Shown: positions 1 through 6,254, numbered from the stretch's first letter. The stretch: 6,798 bases of DNA from Spirochaetaceae bacterium (GCA_031265635.1 JAISCK010000173.1:1-6798); one strand, 5' to 3'. Numbers and translations are program-made. The notes: a model not told the origin generated them from the letters alone.

Positions 1-65
1 GACGCCAGAAAGATCTGATTTTCAAAAAAAGCCTTCAGCGCCTGTCCTGTTACCAATACCGACAT
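1..65 (-). CDS. N-terminus of unidentified protein, possibly divergent PAP2 family (partial)
   Basis: An open frame reads leftward from an ATG at 65-63 and runs off the window edge, giving 21 codons (MSVLVTGQALKAFFENQIFL then A). The pattern of a short polar start, then LKxFFxNxIFLAS, is reminiscent of the N-terminus of the divergent PAP2 (DUF212/YuiD-like) membrane proteins, where an N-[PQ]-[IV]-[LF]-L segment opens the first hydrophobic helix; this is only a resemblance from memory over about 20 residues. The start is uncertain: the AGGTG at 70-66 directly abuts the ATG, too close for a normal Shine-Dalgarno site, but it would be well placed (9 nt) for a TTG start at 56-54. It diverges from the pseudouridine synthase gene on the other strand. 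Confidence 0.45.
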   Translation of the reverse strand, partial: MSVLVTGQALKAFFENQIFLA

Positions 66-94
66 CACCTAACCATCACCCGGCAGCCCCCCCT

Positions 95-123
95 TTGTCA
101 AGCCTGTATGAATGGAGTACAGT
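95..123 (+). promoter_or_regulatory. Candidate sigma70-type promoter
   Basis: TTGTCA (95-100) and TACAGT (118-123) are separated by 17 bp, matching the -35/-10 consensus at 5 of 6 and 4 of 6 positions. A transcript would start near 130, run through all the stem-loops and reach the pseudouridine synthase start at 400. The same DNA read on the other strand holds a perfect TTGACA at 101-96, but no acceptable -10 lies at the right distance from it. Confidence 0.4.
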
Positions 124-185
124 AATCCTCAGTTTACCCTGAAAAAGCGAAAGGACACCGCGGGAACGTTTCAGGGGTCCTGTCA

Positions 186-224
186 GGGGGTAAAGGCCCT
201 CCTTGCGGAGGGCGCTTTTCCCCC
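186..224 (+). terminator. Nested stem-loop, terminator-like or part of a structured RNA
   Basis: The inner arms GCCCTCC (196-202) and GGAGGGC (207-213) pair perfectly around a TTGC loop. The outer segments AAAG/CTTT (192-195/215-218) and GGGGG/CCCCC (186-190/220-224) continue the stem with only a bulged G214 and a T-T mismatch, giving about 16 bp. The only T-run (216-219) lies within the outer stem, so a classic intrinsic terminator using just the inner hairpin is possible but weak. The stem is nearly self-complementary and could act on either strand. Confidence 0.45.
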
Positions 225-236
225 GGCATATATGCC
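225..236. repeat. 12-bp perfect palindrome
   Basis: GGCATATATGCC is a perfect inverted repeat lying immediately after the nested hairpin. It could be an operator half-site pair or a small cruciform, but nothing nearby identifies a binding protein. Confidence 0.35.
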
Positions 237-324
237 GATGACACCCTCCCCACAATCGTTTGGCGTCCTTTCGCCGGTCAACAAAACAGAGCATTACCGG
301 CTAACCAGGGAAATAGATAGAAGG

Positions 325-364
325 AAAGAATCTGTCAAATTAGGAATAATTTGGCAGATTCTTT
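325..364 (+). terminator. 18-bp GGAA-capped hairpin, attenuator or terminator candidate
   Basis: Positions 325-342 pair with 347-364 along 18 bp, broken only by one G-T wobble, around a GGAA tetraloop (343-346), a stable GNRA loop. The stem is AT-rich with an A-run on the 5' side and a T-run closing the 3' side, the shape of a bidirectional intrinsic terminator. It ends 35 nt before the pseudouridine synthase ATG. Since the flanking genes diverge, a terminator here makes sense only if it ends a small upstream transcript or attenuates the synthase mRNA. Confidence 0.5.
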
Positions 365-399
365 TGGTTGAAATTGAAAATTGCCGGATTGGAAAAGCT

Positions 400-1371
400 A
401 TGGCTATTGAACTGCATGAACTGCTTGCCGCTGAAAACGATGACAACAGGCGTCTTGACCGCGTACTGCGCAAGACCCTGGACGGCCTGGCGCTTTCGGC
501 CATACACCGCCTGCTCAGGACAGGCAAGGTGCGGGTAAACGGGAAAAAGGCCGGGGGAGATTTCCGGGTCAGGGCCGGGGACACCATAGCCGTGGAAGGA
601 TGCGAAAACACGAGTAAGCCCCCGGTGAGGGATAAGAAGAAGGCCGGAACCGGCCTCTTGGTGCTGTACGAAGGCGGCGGCATCCTGGTAATCAACAAGC
701 CCTCAGGAACGGTGGTCCACGGCGGGAACGGCCTTGATTCCCTGGTACAATCCTATCTTGAAGCGGGACTGCCCCCTTCCCTGTCCTTCAGGCCCGGCCC
801 CCTCCACAGGCTCGACGTTCCGACCAGCGGCGTCCTGGTCTTTTCAACTTCCCTTAACGGGGCAAGGGAATTTACCCGCCTTCTTAAAGAAGGGAAGCTC
901 AGAAAATACTACCTCGCCGTGGTTCAGGGGGAATGTAACCGGAGCGAAACCTGGGAAGACCTGCTGGTCAGGGACAGGAAGAAGCGTACCAGCGCCGTTG
1001 TCCCGGACGGGGAAAGCCCCGGCAACGGGAAAGCGTGCGCGGCCCTCACCCTTGCCAGGCCCCTCATGACAGCCGGGGGCTTCAGCCTCCTCCTCCTGGA
1101 AATACGCAGCGGCAGAACCCACCAGATACGGAGCCAGGCCGCGTCCCGGGGCCATCCCCTGTTGGGCGATACCAAATACGGGGGAACGCGCTGCGGCGGC
1201 CCCCTGCTCCACGCCGTCCTCCTTGTCTTCCCCGGCGAAGCCGAAGCGCCGGGCTTCCCCCCGTACTGCTATGCCCCTCCCCCGCCCCGCTTTCTTGAAA
1301 CCGTGAAGCGCCTTTTTCGTTGTTCCGAAGACGAGTTAGGCGATATGCTGGCGGGGCTGCGTCAGGAATAA
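400..1371 (+). CDS. RluA-family 23S rRNA pseudouridine synthase
   Basis: Predicted to isomerise specific uridines of ribosomal RNA to pseudouridine in the cytoplasm. The 323-residue protein has an N-terminal S4 RNA-binding domain (about 16-67) and then the RluA catalytic domain: the NKPSGTVVHGG strand (99-109), the catalytic HRLD motif (136-139, Asp139 the expected nucleophile) followed by PTSG, and GRTHQIR (238-244) leading into a GHPLLGDTKYGG segment. The length and S4 domain match RluC/RluD-type enzymes, and the VHGG element leans toward RluC, but the target uridine cannot be assigned. Val140 follows HRLD where Arg or Lys is common. I chose ATG 400, preceded by GGAAAAG (391-397), because the S4 domain begins shortly after it; an in-frame ATG at 112 would add 96 residues unrelated to the family across the stem-loop region. 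Confidence 0.93.
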   Translation: MAIELHELLAAENDDNRRLDRVLRKTLDGLALSAIHRLLRTGKVRVNGKKAGGDFRVRAGDTIAVEGCENTSKPPVRDKKKAGTGLLVLYEGGGILVINKPSGTVVHGGNGLDSLVQSYLEAGLPPSLSFRPGPLHRLDVPTSGVLVFSTSLNGAREFTRLLKEGKLRKYYLAVVQGECNRSETWEDLLVRDRKKRTSAVVPDGESPGNGKACAALTLARPLMTAGGFSLLLLEIRSGRTHQIRSQAASRGHPLLGDTKYGGTRCGGPLLHAVLLVFPGEAEAPGFPPYCYAPPPPRFLETVKRLFRCSEDELGDMLAGLRQE

Positions 1372-1394
1372 AAAGATAGTATATGCCCCTACGT

Positions 1395-1459
1395 CGCCTA
1401 ACGGACTGTTTACGCTTCGCCGCCAGTAGGTGGCTCGGGCTCAGCCAAAATGTTATGCG
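1395..1459 (+). repeat. attC-like imperfect inverted repeat
   Basis: The outer arms CGCCTAAC (1395-1402) and GTTATGCG (1452-1459) pair at 7 of 8 positions. Inside them GG-A-CTG (1403-1408) pairs with CAGCC (1442-1446), leaving A1405 extrahelical. At the centre GCCGCC (1419-1424) pairs with GGTGGC (1429-1434) around an AGTA loop with one G-T wobble. The left core GCCTAAC fits the integron RYYYAAC core and, on the opposite strand, reads GTTAGGC, fitting GTTRRRY; the right core GTTATGC deviates by one base. The 65-bp length suits an attC site, but the spacers between inner and outer stems are unequal (0 and 5 nt), which is atypical. It begins 23 bp after the pseudouridine synthase stop. It could instead be an ordinary convergent hairpin without a T-tract. 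Confidence 0.4.
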
Positions 1460-1476
1460 CAATACACTGAACAGAG

Positions 1477-1506
1477 TTGACAAATATTATTATATTAAAC
1501 TATAGT
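1477..1506 (+). promoter_or_regulatory. Orphan sigma70-type promoter between convergent genes
   Basis: A perfect -35 TTGACA (1477-1482) and a -10 TATAGT (1501-1506, 5 of 6) are separated by an 18-bp, very AT-rich spacer. It faces rightward, away from any full-length plus-strand gene and into the 3' end of the minus-strand operon. It could drive the short ORF starting at 1523, make antisense RNA over the operon's last gene, or be a remnant of a lost gene. The motif match is strong; activity is unproven. Confidence 0.5.
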
Positions 1507-1522
1507 TAGAGATTTGGACAAT

Positions 1523-1582
1523 ATGAGAGTTAATTATCCTGATATGGTAATTACTGAGGTCTATTCCAGCGGGGCGAAGTAA
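1523..1582 (+). other. 19-codon ORF, possible truncated gene start
   Basis: ATG at 1523 opens the reading frame MRVNYPDMVITEVYSSGAK and stops at TAA 1580-1582. It lies 16 nt after the -10 of the orphan promoter, so its mRNA leader would be only about 10 nt, with no clear Shine-Dalgarno site. The first 12-13 codons are AT-rich; the rest is the antisense of the last codons of the minus-strand gene ending at 1561. That composition step suggests the 5' end of a foreign gene cut off at the boundary. I recognise no family; it may equally be chance. Confidence 0.2.
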
Positions 1583-3594
1583 CCCCTTCCGTCGCGGCCT
1601 GAACGGTCGAGGAGGTAGACTTCGGCTTCCACGGGGAGAAAGGCCCTGCCGAAATCGGTGGCAAGGGAAGAGCGGTAGCGCAGCGTATAGGCGCCTGAGG
1701 GGGAACTTTTGAGCAGGGCCAGTTCCGGTGCTATGCCCCGGCTCCGGTACAGGGGCAGGGCCGCGCCGCCGGTCTGGGTACAGAGGTACTGGATTTCAGG
1801 CCCCGCCCCGGCATTGCCGAGAAGCACCGCGTAAAACACCACGCCGTTATTCGCCATGTACGCCGCGAGTTCCGAAAGGCCGTATTGGGAAAAGGCCCCG
1901 TCTCCGAGGGAACCTGTGGTAACAAAGACCACGGCCCGTTTTTTCGCCCCGGAAAGAAGGCTTGTGGCGGCAAGGCGCAGGCCCTGGTCAAAACGCCAGT
2001 TCCGGCTGTAGGAAGTTGTAACGCCCCGGGCGGCCTGAACAATGTCGCCGGAGCCGAGAACAGGCTGTTCTCCCGCCGACACCACGATGACTCCCGATCC
2101 TGACGCGGCGGCGTCCCTGGCCGCTGTGGCCATATCATCCCGGTAGGCAAGGGCTTCGGGAGAGCGCTCCATGAGCAGGGCTATATCGCTCTGTCCGGAA
2201 AGATACGCCGCGCCCAGAAAACTCTGTTCGCCCGCCGCCGCGCCGTTTTCCGAAATGAGGAAATTCCCCCCGTCAAGGCCGACTACCGGCCTCCGGGCCC
2301 GGTCCTGAACCTGTATTTCCACGGTTACTTCGGGGAAGCGGTCCGAAATTACCCGTTCTATCTGTACAAAGAGTCCCGACGCCATATCGTCCATGCGGGT
2401 AAGCACGGAGACCTCGTCGCCTGAGAAATTCACCGCCAGTATATTGCCGTTGCGGTCCGTGCCGGCGCCCACAATACGCACGCCGGGGTTTCCCGCCAGA
2501 CCTGCCTCGCGCACCACCGATGACCGGGGATCTATGATGAGGACACGGTTGGTATCGGCAACAAGAAGCCGTCCGTCTTCTGTAAACGTGAGACTTTCGG
2601 GCCCCCTGAGCCCCTCGGCCTCAAGGGGGCCGAGATAGGTTCCGTCGGAATCAAAGCGGTAGATTTCCTTACGCACGCTGTCCGCCGCGTAAATCACCCC
2701 GCCGCCGGCCGCCAGTCCCGTGGGGGACACCAGGCCCGGAAAGCCGCCGCTCCTGAGACCGAAGGCAAGTATAAAGACGCCGTCAGGGTCGAATTTGAGC
2801 AGGCGGCGGTTGCCGTAATCAACGACATATAGATATCCGTCTTCGTCAACGCAGAGATTCTGGGGTCCGACAAACTCGCCGGGCCCCCTGCCCCGGGAAC
2901 CTATATAGCCCTGCCAGAGACCCTGGGGGCTGAGTACGCTGATTCTGTTTCCCCGGTATTCGGAGACATAATACCGTCCGTCCTCACCTCTGGCAACATC
3001 ATAGGGCCGGTCAAATCCGTTGACAGGCCCCCGCATCCTTTCCCGTATGACGCCGTTTACGTCAATGCGCACCAGTTCGTTGGAACCGTAGGCCACTACC
3101 CAGGAAGAACCGTCCTCAAGGGGAAGCACCGACGTGGGCTGGCGGTACAGCGCCTGGCCGTCGTCCCTGCGTCCGGGATAGCGTCCGGCTTCAACATAGC
3201 GGGCCTCGTCGTCAAGGAGGGTAAAGAGGCTGCGCCGGTTTTGCACGGTCTCAATGCGGCTTCCCAGCAGCGCCCAGCGGGGGCTCTGCCTGCCGTAAAG
3301 ATCAAGGGCCGCCTGCCACTGCCTGAGGGCCGTATCTTCCATGCCCGAGCGGTAATAAGCCTGACCAAGCCATTCGAGTATCAGGGGGTTTCCCGGCACA
3401 AACGAAAGGGCCCGTTCAAAGGCAAGTATGGCCTCGTTAAACGCGAAGCGGTCATAGGCCTGTACGCCAAGACGGAATTCTTCCCTGGCAAAAACAGCGT
3501 TACGGTCCCCGGTCTCCTGGGCCGGAAGCAGGCCGCCCAAGAGCAGGATGCCTAAAAGCAGGACAAAGAGCGCAAAAGAACGGAGCCTACTCAT
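1561..3594 (-). CDS. Exported TPR / NHL beta-propeller / VWA-like domain protein
   Basis: A 677-residue protein of unknown function, probably periplasmic or surface-associated. Residues 1-26 form a signal peptide (RLR, long Leu-rich core, likely cleavage after PAQ; no lipobox Cys). Two TPR units follow (about 36-103). Residues about 149-400 hold six NHL-type blades (149-190, 193-225, 239-279, 287-322, 329-359, 368-400) with recurring DGxxYVxDYGNxRxxxFDPDG-like patterns, enough for a complete six-bladed propeller. Residues 422-460 resemble the Ig-like segment preceding VWFA-related domains (VxVxDxxxxPVxGLxxxNFxxxENG). Residues 468-640 resemble a VWA fold, but the metal-site DxSxS is ERSPE (476-480) and the usual TDG is VTTG (558-561). 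It is the last operon gene; its ATG overlaps the preceding TGA as ATGA, implying translational coupling. The domain calls are firm, the function open. Confidence 0.85.
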   Translation of the reverse strand: MSRLRSFALFVLLLGILLLGGLLPAQETGDRNAVFAREEFRLGVQAYDRFAFNEAILAFERALSFVPGNPLILEWLGQAYYRSGMEDTALRQWQAALDLYGRQSPRWALLGSRIETVQNRRSLFTLLDDEARYVEAGRYPGRRDDGQALYRQPTSVLPLEDGSSWVVAYGSNELVRIDVNGVIRERMRGPVNGFDRPYDVARGEDGRYYVSEYRGNRISVLSPQGLWQGYIGSRGRGPGEFVGPQNLCVDEDGYLYVVDYGNRRLLKFDPDGVFILAFGLRSGGFPGLVSPTGLAAGGGVIYAADSVRKEIYRFDSDGTYLGPLEAEGLRGPESLTFTEDGRLLVADTNRVLIIDPRSSVVREAGLAGNPGVRIVGAGTDRNGNILAVNFSGDEVSVLTRMDDMASGLFVQIERVISDRFPEVTVEIQVQDRARRPVVGLDGGNFLISENGAAAGEQSFLGAAYLSGQSDIALLMERSPEALAYRDDMATAARDAAASGSGVIVVSAGEQPVLGSGDIVQAARGVTTSYSRNWRFDQGLRLAATSLLSGAKKRAVVFVTTGSLGDGAFSQYGLSELAAYMANNGVVFYAVLLGNAGAGPEIQYLCTQTGGAALPLYRSRGIAPELALLKSSPSGAYTLRYRSSLATDFGRAFLPVEAEVYLLDRSGRDGRGYFAPLE

Positions 3595-4271
3595 GGAGAT
3601 ACCCCCACCAGCGCCTTGAGATGCCCGCGTATTTCCTCCTGATGGGGGGCAAGTTCATAGGCCCTGCGGAGATAGTCGCGGGCTTCAACAAACTCGCCGT
3701 TTTTATAATAGGCCCAGCCAAGGGAATCAAGATAGGCCGCGTTGTGGGGCCTTTTGTCCACCGCCTTCTTGCAGTAGTAAAGGCCCCTGACAGGGTCTAT
3801 GGCGGCGTCGGCGAGTATATAGCCCAGCCCGTTAAGGGCGGTGGCGTTATTCGAGTCAATGTCCAGGGCGCTGCGGTAATACTCAACGGCCTTTTCGTAC
3901 TGTTTCTGGGTCCAGGCCGCGTAGGCCAGGGTAGTATAAATTTGAATGGATTCGCAGCCCGAATCCATAAGCTGCTTGAGTTCGAATTCGGCGAGCTTTG
4001 AACGCCTGGTAATGGCGTAAATATAGGCCAGGGTAAGGCGGCACTGAATACCCCGCAGGGGATCGGCGCCGGAAGTTACCACCTGTTCAAGGTAAAGCAG
4101 CGCGTCATCGTAGCGTTCAAGTTTCGTATAACAGAGCCCCATGTAATAGGCCAGCTCGGCGCTTCGTTCAGGATCAAAACGGCCCGAATCCACGGCGAGA
4201 AATTCCCTCAGGGCTCCTTCCCAGCGTTTAAGGCGGAAAAGCCTAATGCCTTCCTGAAGGGTATCTGCCAT
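3591..4271 (-). CDS. Cytoplasmic tetratricopeptide repeat protein
   Basis: A 226-residue protein built almost wholly of TPR helices: a degenerate N-terminal unit (1-31), then about 40-72, 77-106, 110-143, 144-178 and 179-212. The last three are closest to consensus (for example YxxLAYAAWTQKQYEKAVEYY, and LDSLGWAYYKNGEFVEA in the final unit). There is no signal peptide or membrane segment, so it is probably a cytoplasmic protein-interaction scaffold; the partner is unknown. It starts 3 bp after the surE stop, with AAAGGA overlapping the end of surE as ribosome-binding site, and its stop overlaps the start of the exported TPR-NHL gene, which itself has two TPR units. The adjacency suggests a shared role, an inference only. 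Confidence 0.88.
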   Translation of the reverse strand: MADTLQEGIRLFRLKRWEGALREFLAVDSGRFDPERSAELAYYMGLCYTKLERYDDALLYLEQVVTSGADPLRGIQCRLTLAYIYAITRRSKLAEFELKQLMDSGCESIQIYTTLAYAAWTQKQYEKAVEYYRSALDIDSNNATALNGLGYILADAAIDPVRGLYYCKKAVDKRPHNAAYLDSLGWAYYKNGEFVEARDYLRRAYELAPHQEEIRGHLKALVGVSP

Positions 4272-4274
4272 GGC

Positions 4275-5090
4275 TTATCCTTTGAGGGCGGCGGAACAGA
4301 CGGCTTCCGCTCCGGCGCGGTCCGGTTCTCCGGCATACACGTCCCGGCGTATCACCGGATGGATGTACACCGGGCTTACCGACACGAAATTTTTGTTTAC
4401 CGCGTCCCAGTCGGAACCTTCCCCTCCCCGGGTCTCGATTACACCCAGGTCAATGATGACGCCGATCCTGTAACGGCCGTCTTTCAGGGAGAAGGCCCCT
4501 TCCAGGGGCGTCCCGTCAGCGCCGGCGGGCAGAAGACGGTCCTGGTAACGCCGCAGCGAGGGAAAGGTCCATCGTGTTTCCGCCGAGGCGTCCGCCGTAT
4601 TGGGAATATTGACATTGAGAAAAATATCGGGGGTCCACAGGGAACGGAGTTCGTCAAAACGGGCGGCGCAAAAATCAACGGCGCCTTCCCAGTTGTAGTC
4701 TTCCTCCGGGGAAACCAGAGAGAAGGCTATGGCCGGCACCCCGTAGAGGCCCGCCTGGCGCGCCGCGGCACAGGTGCCCGAATAGGTGATGTCGGTACCC
4801 AGATTGGACCCGGCGTTTATTCCCGAGACAATGATATCGGGCTTTACGCCGAGACCGCCGAAACAGGCTATGGTGGCGCAGTCAACCGGGGTGCCCGAAC
4901 AGGTCCAGGCCCGTTCCCCCTTTGCTTCAATACATAGCGCCTTCCCCATGCTGATGGAGTGGGAAAAGCCCGAGCGGTTTGAATCCGGCGCCAGGACATA
5001 GACATCGTCATTCCGGCGGCCCAGGGAAGCGGCAAGGAGCAGGATTCCCGGACTGGAAAGGCCGTCGTCATTGGTCAATACAATGTTCAT
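4275..5090 (-). CDS. surE: SurE 5'/3'-nucleotidase
   Basis: A metal-dependent phosphatase that removes phosphate from nucleoside 5'- and 3'-monophosphates (EC 3.1.3.5 type); some family members also act on short polyphosphate. The 271-residue protein is of normal family length. It begins with the diagnostic MNIVLTNDDG (metal ligands Asp8, Asp9), followed by APDSNRSGFSHS (31-44 region, Ser40 as ligand), GTPVDC (66-71) and SGINAGSNLGTDITYSGT (89-106, Asn92 as ligand), so the full metal site is present. GTCAAA replaces the more usual GTVSAA. It starts 6 bp after the upstream kinase stop with GAGG of TGAGGTTGC as ribosome-binding site. In many bacteria surE neighbours a methyltransferase and stress genes; here it sits between a GHMP kinase and TPR genes. 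Confidence 0.95.
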   Translation of the reverse strand: MNIVLTNDDGLSSPGILLLAASLGRRNDDVYVLAPDSNRSGFSHSISMGKALCIEAKGERAWTCSGTPVDCATIACFGGLGVKPDIIVSGINAGSNLGTDITYSGTCAAARQAGLYGVPAIAFSLVSPEEDYNWEGAVDFCAARFDELRSLWTPDIFLNVNIPNTADASAETRWTFPSLRRYQDRLLPAGADGTPLEGAFSLKDGRYRIGVIIDLGVIETRGGEGSDWDAVNKNFVSVSPVYIHPVIRRDVYAGEPDRAGAEAVCSAALKG

Positions 5091-5096
5091 GCAACC

Positions 5097-6254
5097 TCAT
5101 AAAATACAGGCGGCGCCCGCTGGTCTTATTTCATGGACCAGAAGATGAAAGCCGAAAATACGCTCGTAATCCTCAAGGCGGTGGTTAAATTCATCCACGG
5201 CCCTGGCGTTGACTATCGTATAGGTGCAGCCCCCGAAGCCCTCGCCGGTCATGCGGGAGCCTACCACCCCCTCGGTCTCCTGGGCCCGCTTTACAAGCCA
5301 GTCTATCTCAGGACAGGAAACTTCGTAAAGGTCCCGCAGGCTTTCATGGGAATGGAGGATGAGTCTTGAAAGGGACGCGAAATCACCCTTGCGCAGTATG
5401 TCCTGGGATTCCTCAACCCGCTGAAGCTCCTTGACAATATGGAGGCAGCGCCGCCGTATCTGTTCGGGAAGGTTCCCCATGGATTCCATGATGTCGCCGG
5501 TAACATAGTCCCTGAAACTGGCCCCTTCCCTTTTGTTGGAAAGAAAATCAAGCCCCCTGCGTATATCCTGGCCCCGGTGCTTGAGTTCTTCCTCCACGCC
5601 CATGCGGGGAACCCGCGAATCCATGAGCAGTATCTTGTAGCCCCCAAGAGGAACCTTGATGGTTTTGGCTTCGAGCCTTTCCTCGTCAACAATGAGAAAA
5701 TGGTCTTTCCGCGCGGAAAGGGCGATAAGATAATCCACGGGATTGAACTGCTTTCCGAAAAACAGCGACGCCGACCCGCTGAGCATGCCCAGCAGTTCCC
5801 GGTCGCTGATTTTGGCCTGGAAAAAGCCCTTGAGGGCGACAGCGGCGGCAACTTCAATAGCCGAAGAGCTGGCAAGCCCTATCTGCTGGGGAATATCACC
5901 GGAAATGGTAAAATTGAGACCCTTGATGGGAAAACCCCGTTCCGCGAAGGCGTGAACAGCCACTTTTATATAATTCGCCCACCTGTCCTCCCGCTTGTAC
6001 TTGAGGTTAATCAGCGTGGTACGCTTCCGTTCCCCAAGATCGGCGGCGAAAAACCGCAGCGAATTGTCCTTGCGGAGACTGACCGCCGCCTGAACACTGC
6101 GGTTTATGGCGGAAGAAAGAAACATTCCCCATCCCGGTTCCCCGTGTTCACCCAGATAGTGAATCCTTCCGGGGGCTTCCCCTATGACTACCCTGCTATT
6201 TTGATCTGCGTCGGTCTCATATTCTGCTCGGTGTAAGGGACCGATATCCTTCAT
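5097..6254 (-). CDS. galK: Galactokinase-family GHMP kinase with divergent signature
   Basis: Predicted to phosphorylate galactose or a related sugar at C1 with ATP in the cytoplasm (Leloir-type entry). The 385-residue protein has normal galactokinase length and all GHMP landmarks: APGRIHYLGEH (27-37), the ATP-binding loop PQQIGLASSSA (122-132), a candidate catalytic Asp174 in NPVDY, SLRDLYEVSCPEID (305-318, close to the galactokinase SLRDDYEVSxPELD element), RMTGEGFGGC (334-343) and a C-terminal RPAGAACIL. The sugar-binding signature is altered: the usual GEHTDYNGG reads GEHGEPGWG, so the Asp that contacts galactose is Glu39, and GGGFGG is GEGFGG. The substrate may therefore differ from galactose. 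It is the first operon gene; ATG 6254 is preceded by GAGGA at good spacing. No galT or galE is visible nearby. Confidence 0.85.
   Translation of the reverse strand: MKDIGPLHRAEYETDADQNSRVVIGEAPGRIHYLGEHGEPGWGMFLSSAINRSVQAAVSLRKDNSLRFFAADLGERKRTTLINLKYKREDRWANYIKVAVHAFAERGFPIKGLNFTISGDIPQQIGLASSSAIEVAAAVALKGFFQAKISDRELLGMLSGSASLFFGKQFNPVDYLIALSARKDHFLIVDEERLEAKTIKVPLGGYKILLMDSRVPRMGVEEELKHRGQDIRRGLDFLSNKREGASFRDYVTGDIMESMGNLPEQIRRRCLHIVKELQRVEESQDILRKGDFASLSRLILHSHESLRDLYEVSCPEIDWLVKRAQETEGVVGSRMTGEGFGGCTYTIVNARAVDEFNHRLEDYERIFGFHLLVHEIRPAGAACIL

Larger units (their letters stand above)
66..399. other. Divergent intergenic region with structured elements
   Basis: This 334-bp stretch separates a leftward gene from the rightward pseudouridine synthase gene. 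No convincing protein is encoded: the frame that extends the synthase upstream to 112 and an antisense frame at 76-294 both run through stem-loop sequence and resemble nothing recognisable. It holds a plus-strand promoter candidate near 95-123, a possible stem 137-144/169-176, a nested hairpin at 186-224, a 12-bp palindrome at 225-236 and an 18-bp hairpin at 325-364. That density of structure suggests a regulated leader or a small RNA. I see no tRNA, SRP RNA or tmRNA signature. Confidence 0.6.

Noticed and set aside
73..101. Minus-strand promoter for the leftmost gene based on a perfect TTGACA at 101-96
   Set aside because: The hexamer at the required 16-18 bp distance does not resemble TATAAT; TTGACA alone is insufficient.
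76..294. A 72-codon minus-strand frame in the divergent intergenic region
   Set aside because: No ribosome-binding site, no recognisable motif, and its sequence is largely the complement of hairpin arms.
112..399. A 96-codon in-frame N-terminal extension of the pseudouridine synthase from ATG 112
   Set aside because: It crosses two strong stem-loops, has no family similarity, and the S4 domain starts at the expected distance from ATG 400.
66..399. SRP RNA, tmRNA or tRNA in the structured upstream region
   Set aside because: None of the conserved sequence elements of these RNAs was found on either strand.
1528..1555. Hairpin just downstream of the NHL-VWA gene as operon terminator
   Set aside because: The 10-bp stem is interrupted by two bulged Ts and is not followed by a T-run on either strand.
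4359..4937. Long plus-strand frame opposite surE
   Set aside because: Antisense shadow of a gene with complete SurE motifs; no ribosome-binding site or domain.
5439..6236. 265-codon plus-strand frame opposite the galactokinase gene
   Set aside because: Antisense shadow, explained by third-position GC bias; the minus frame carries all GHMP motifs.
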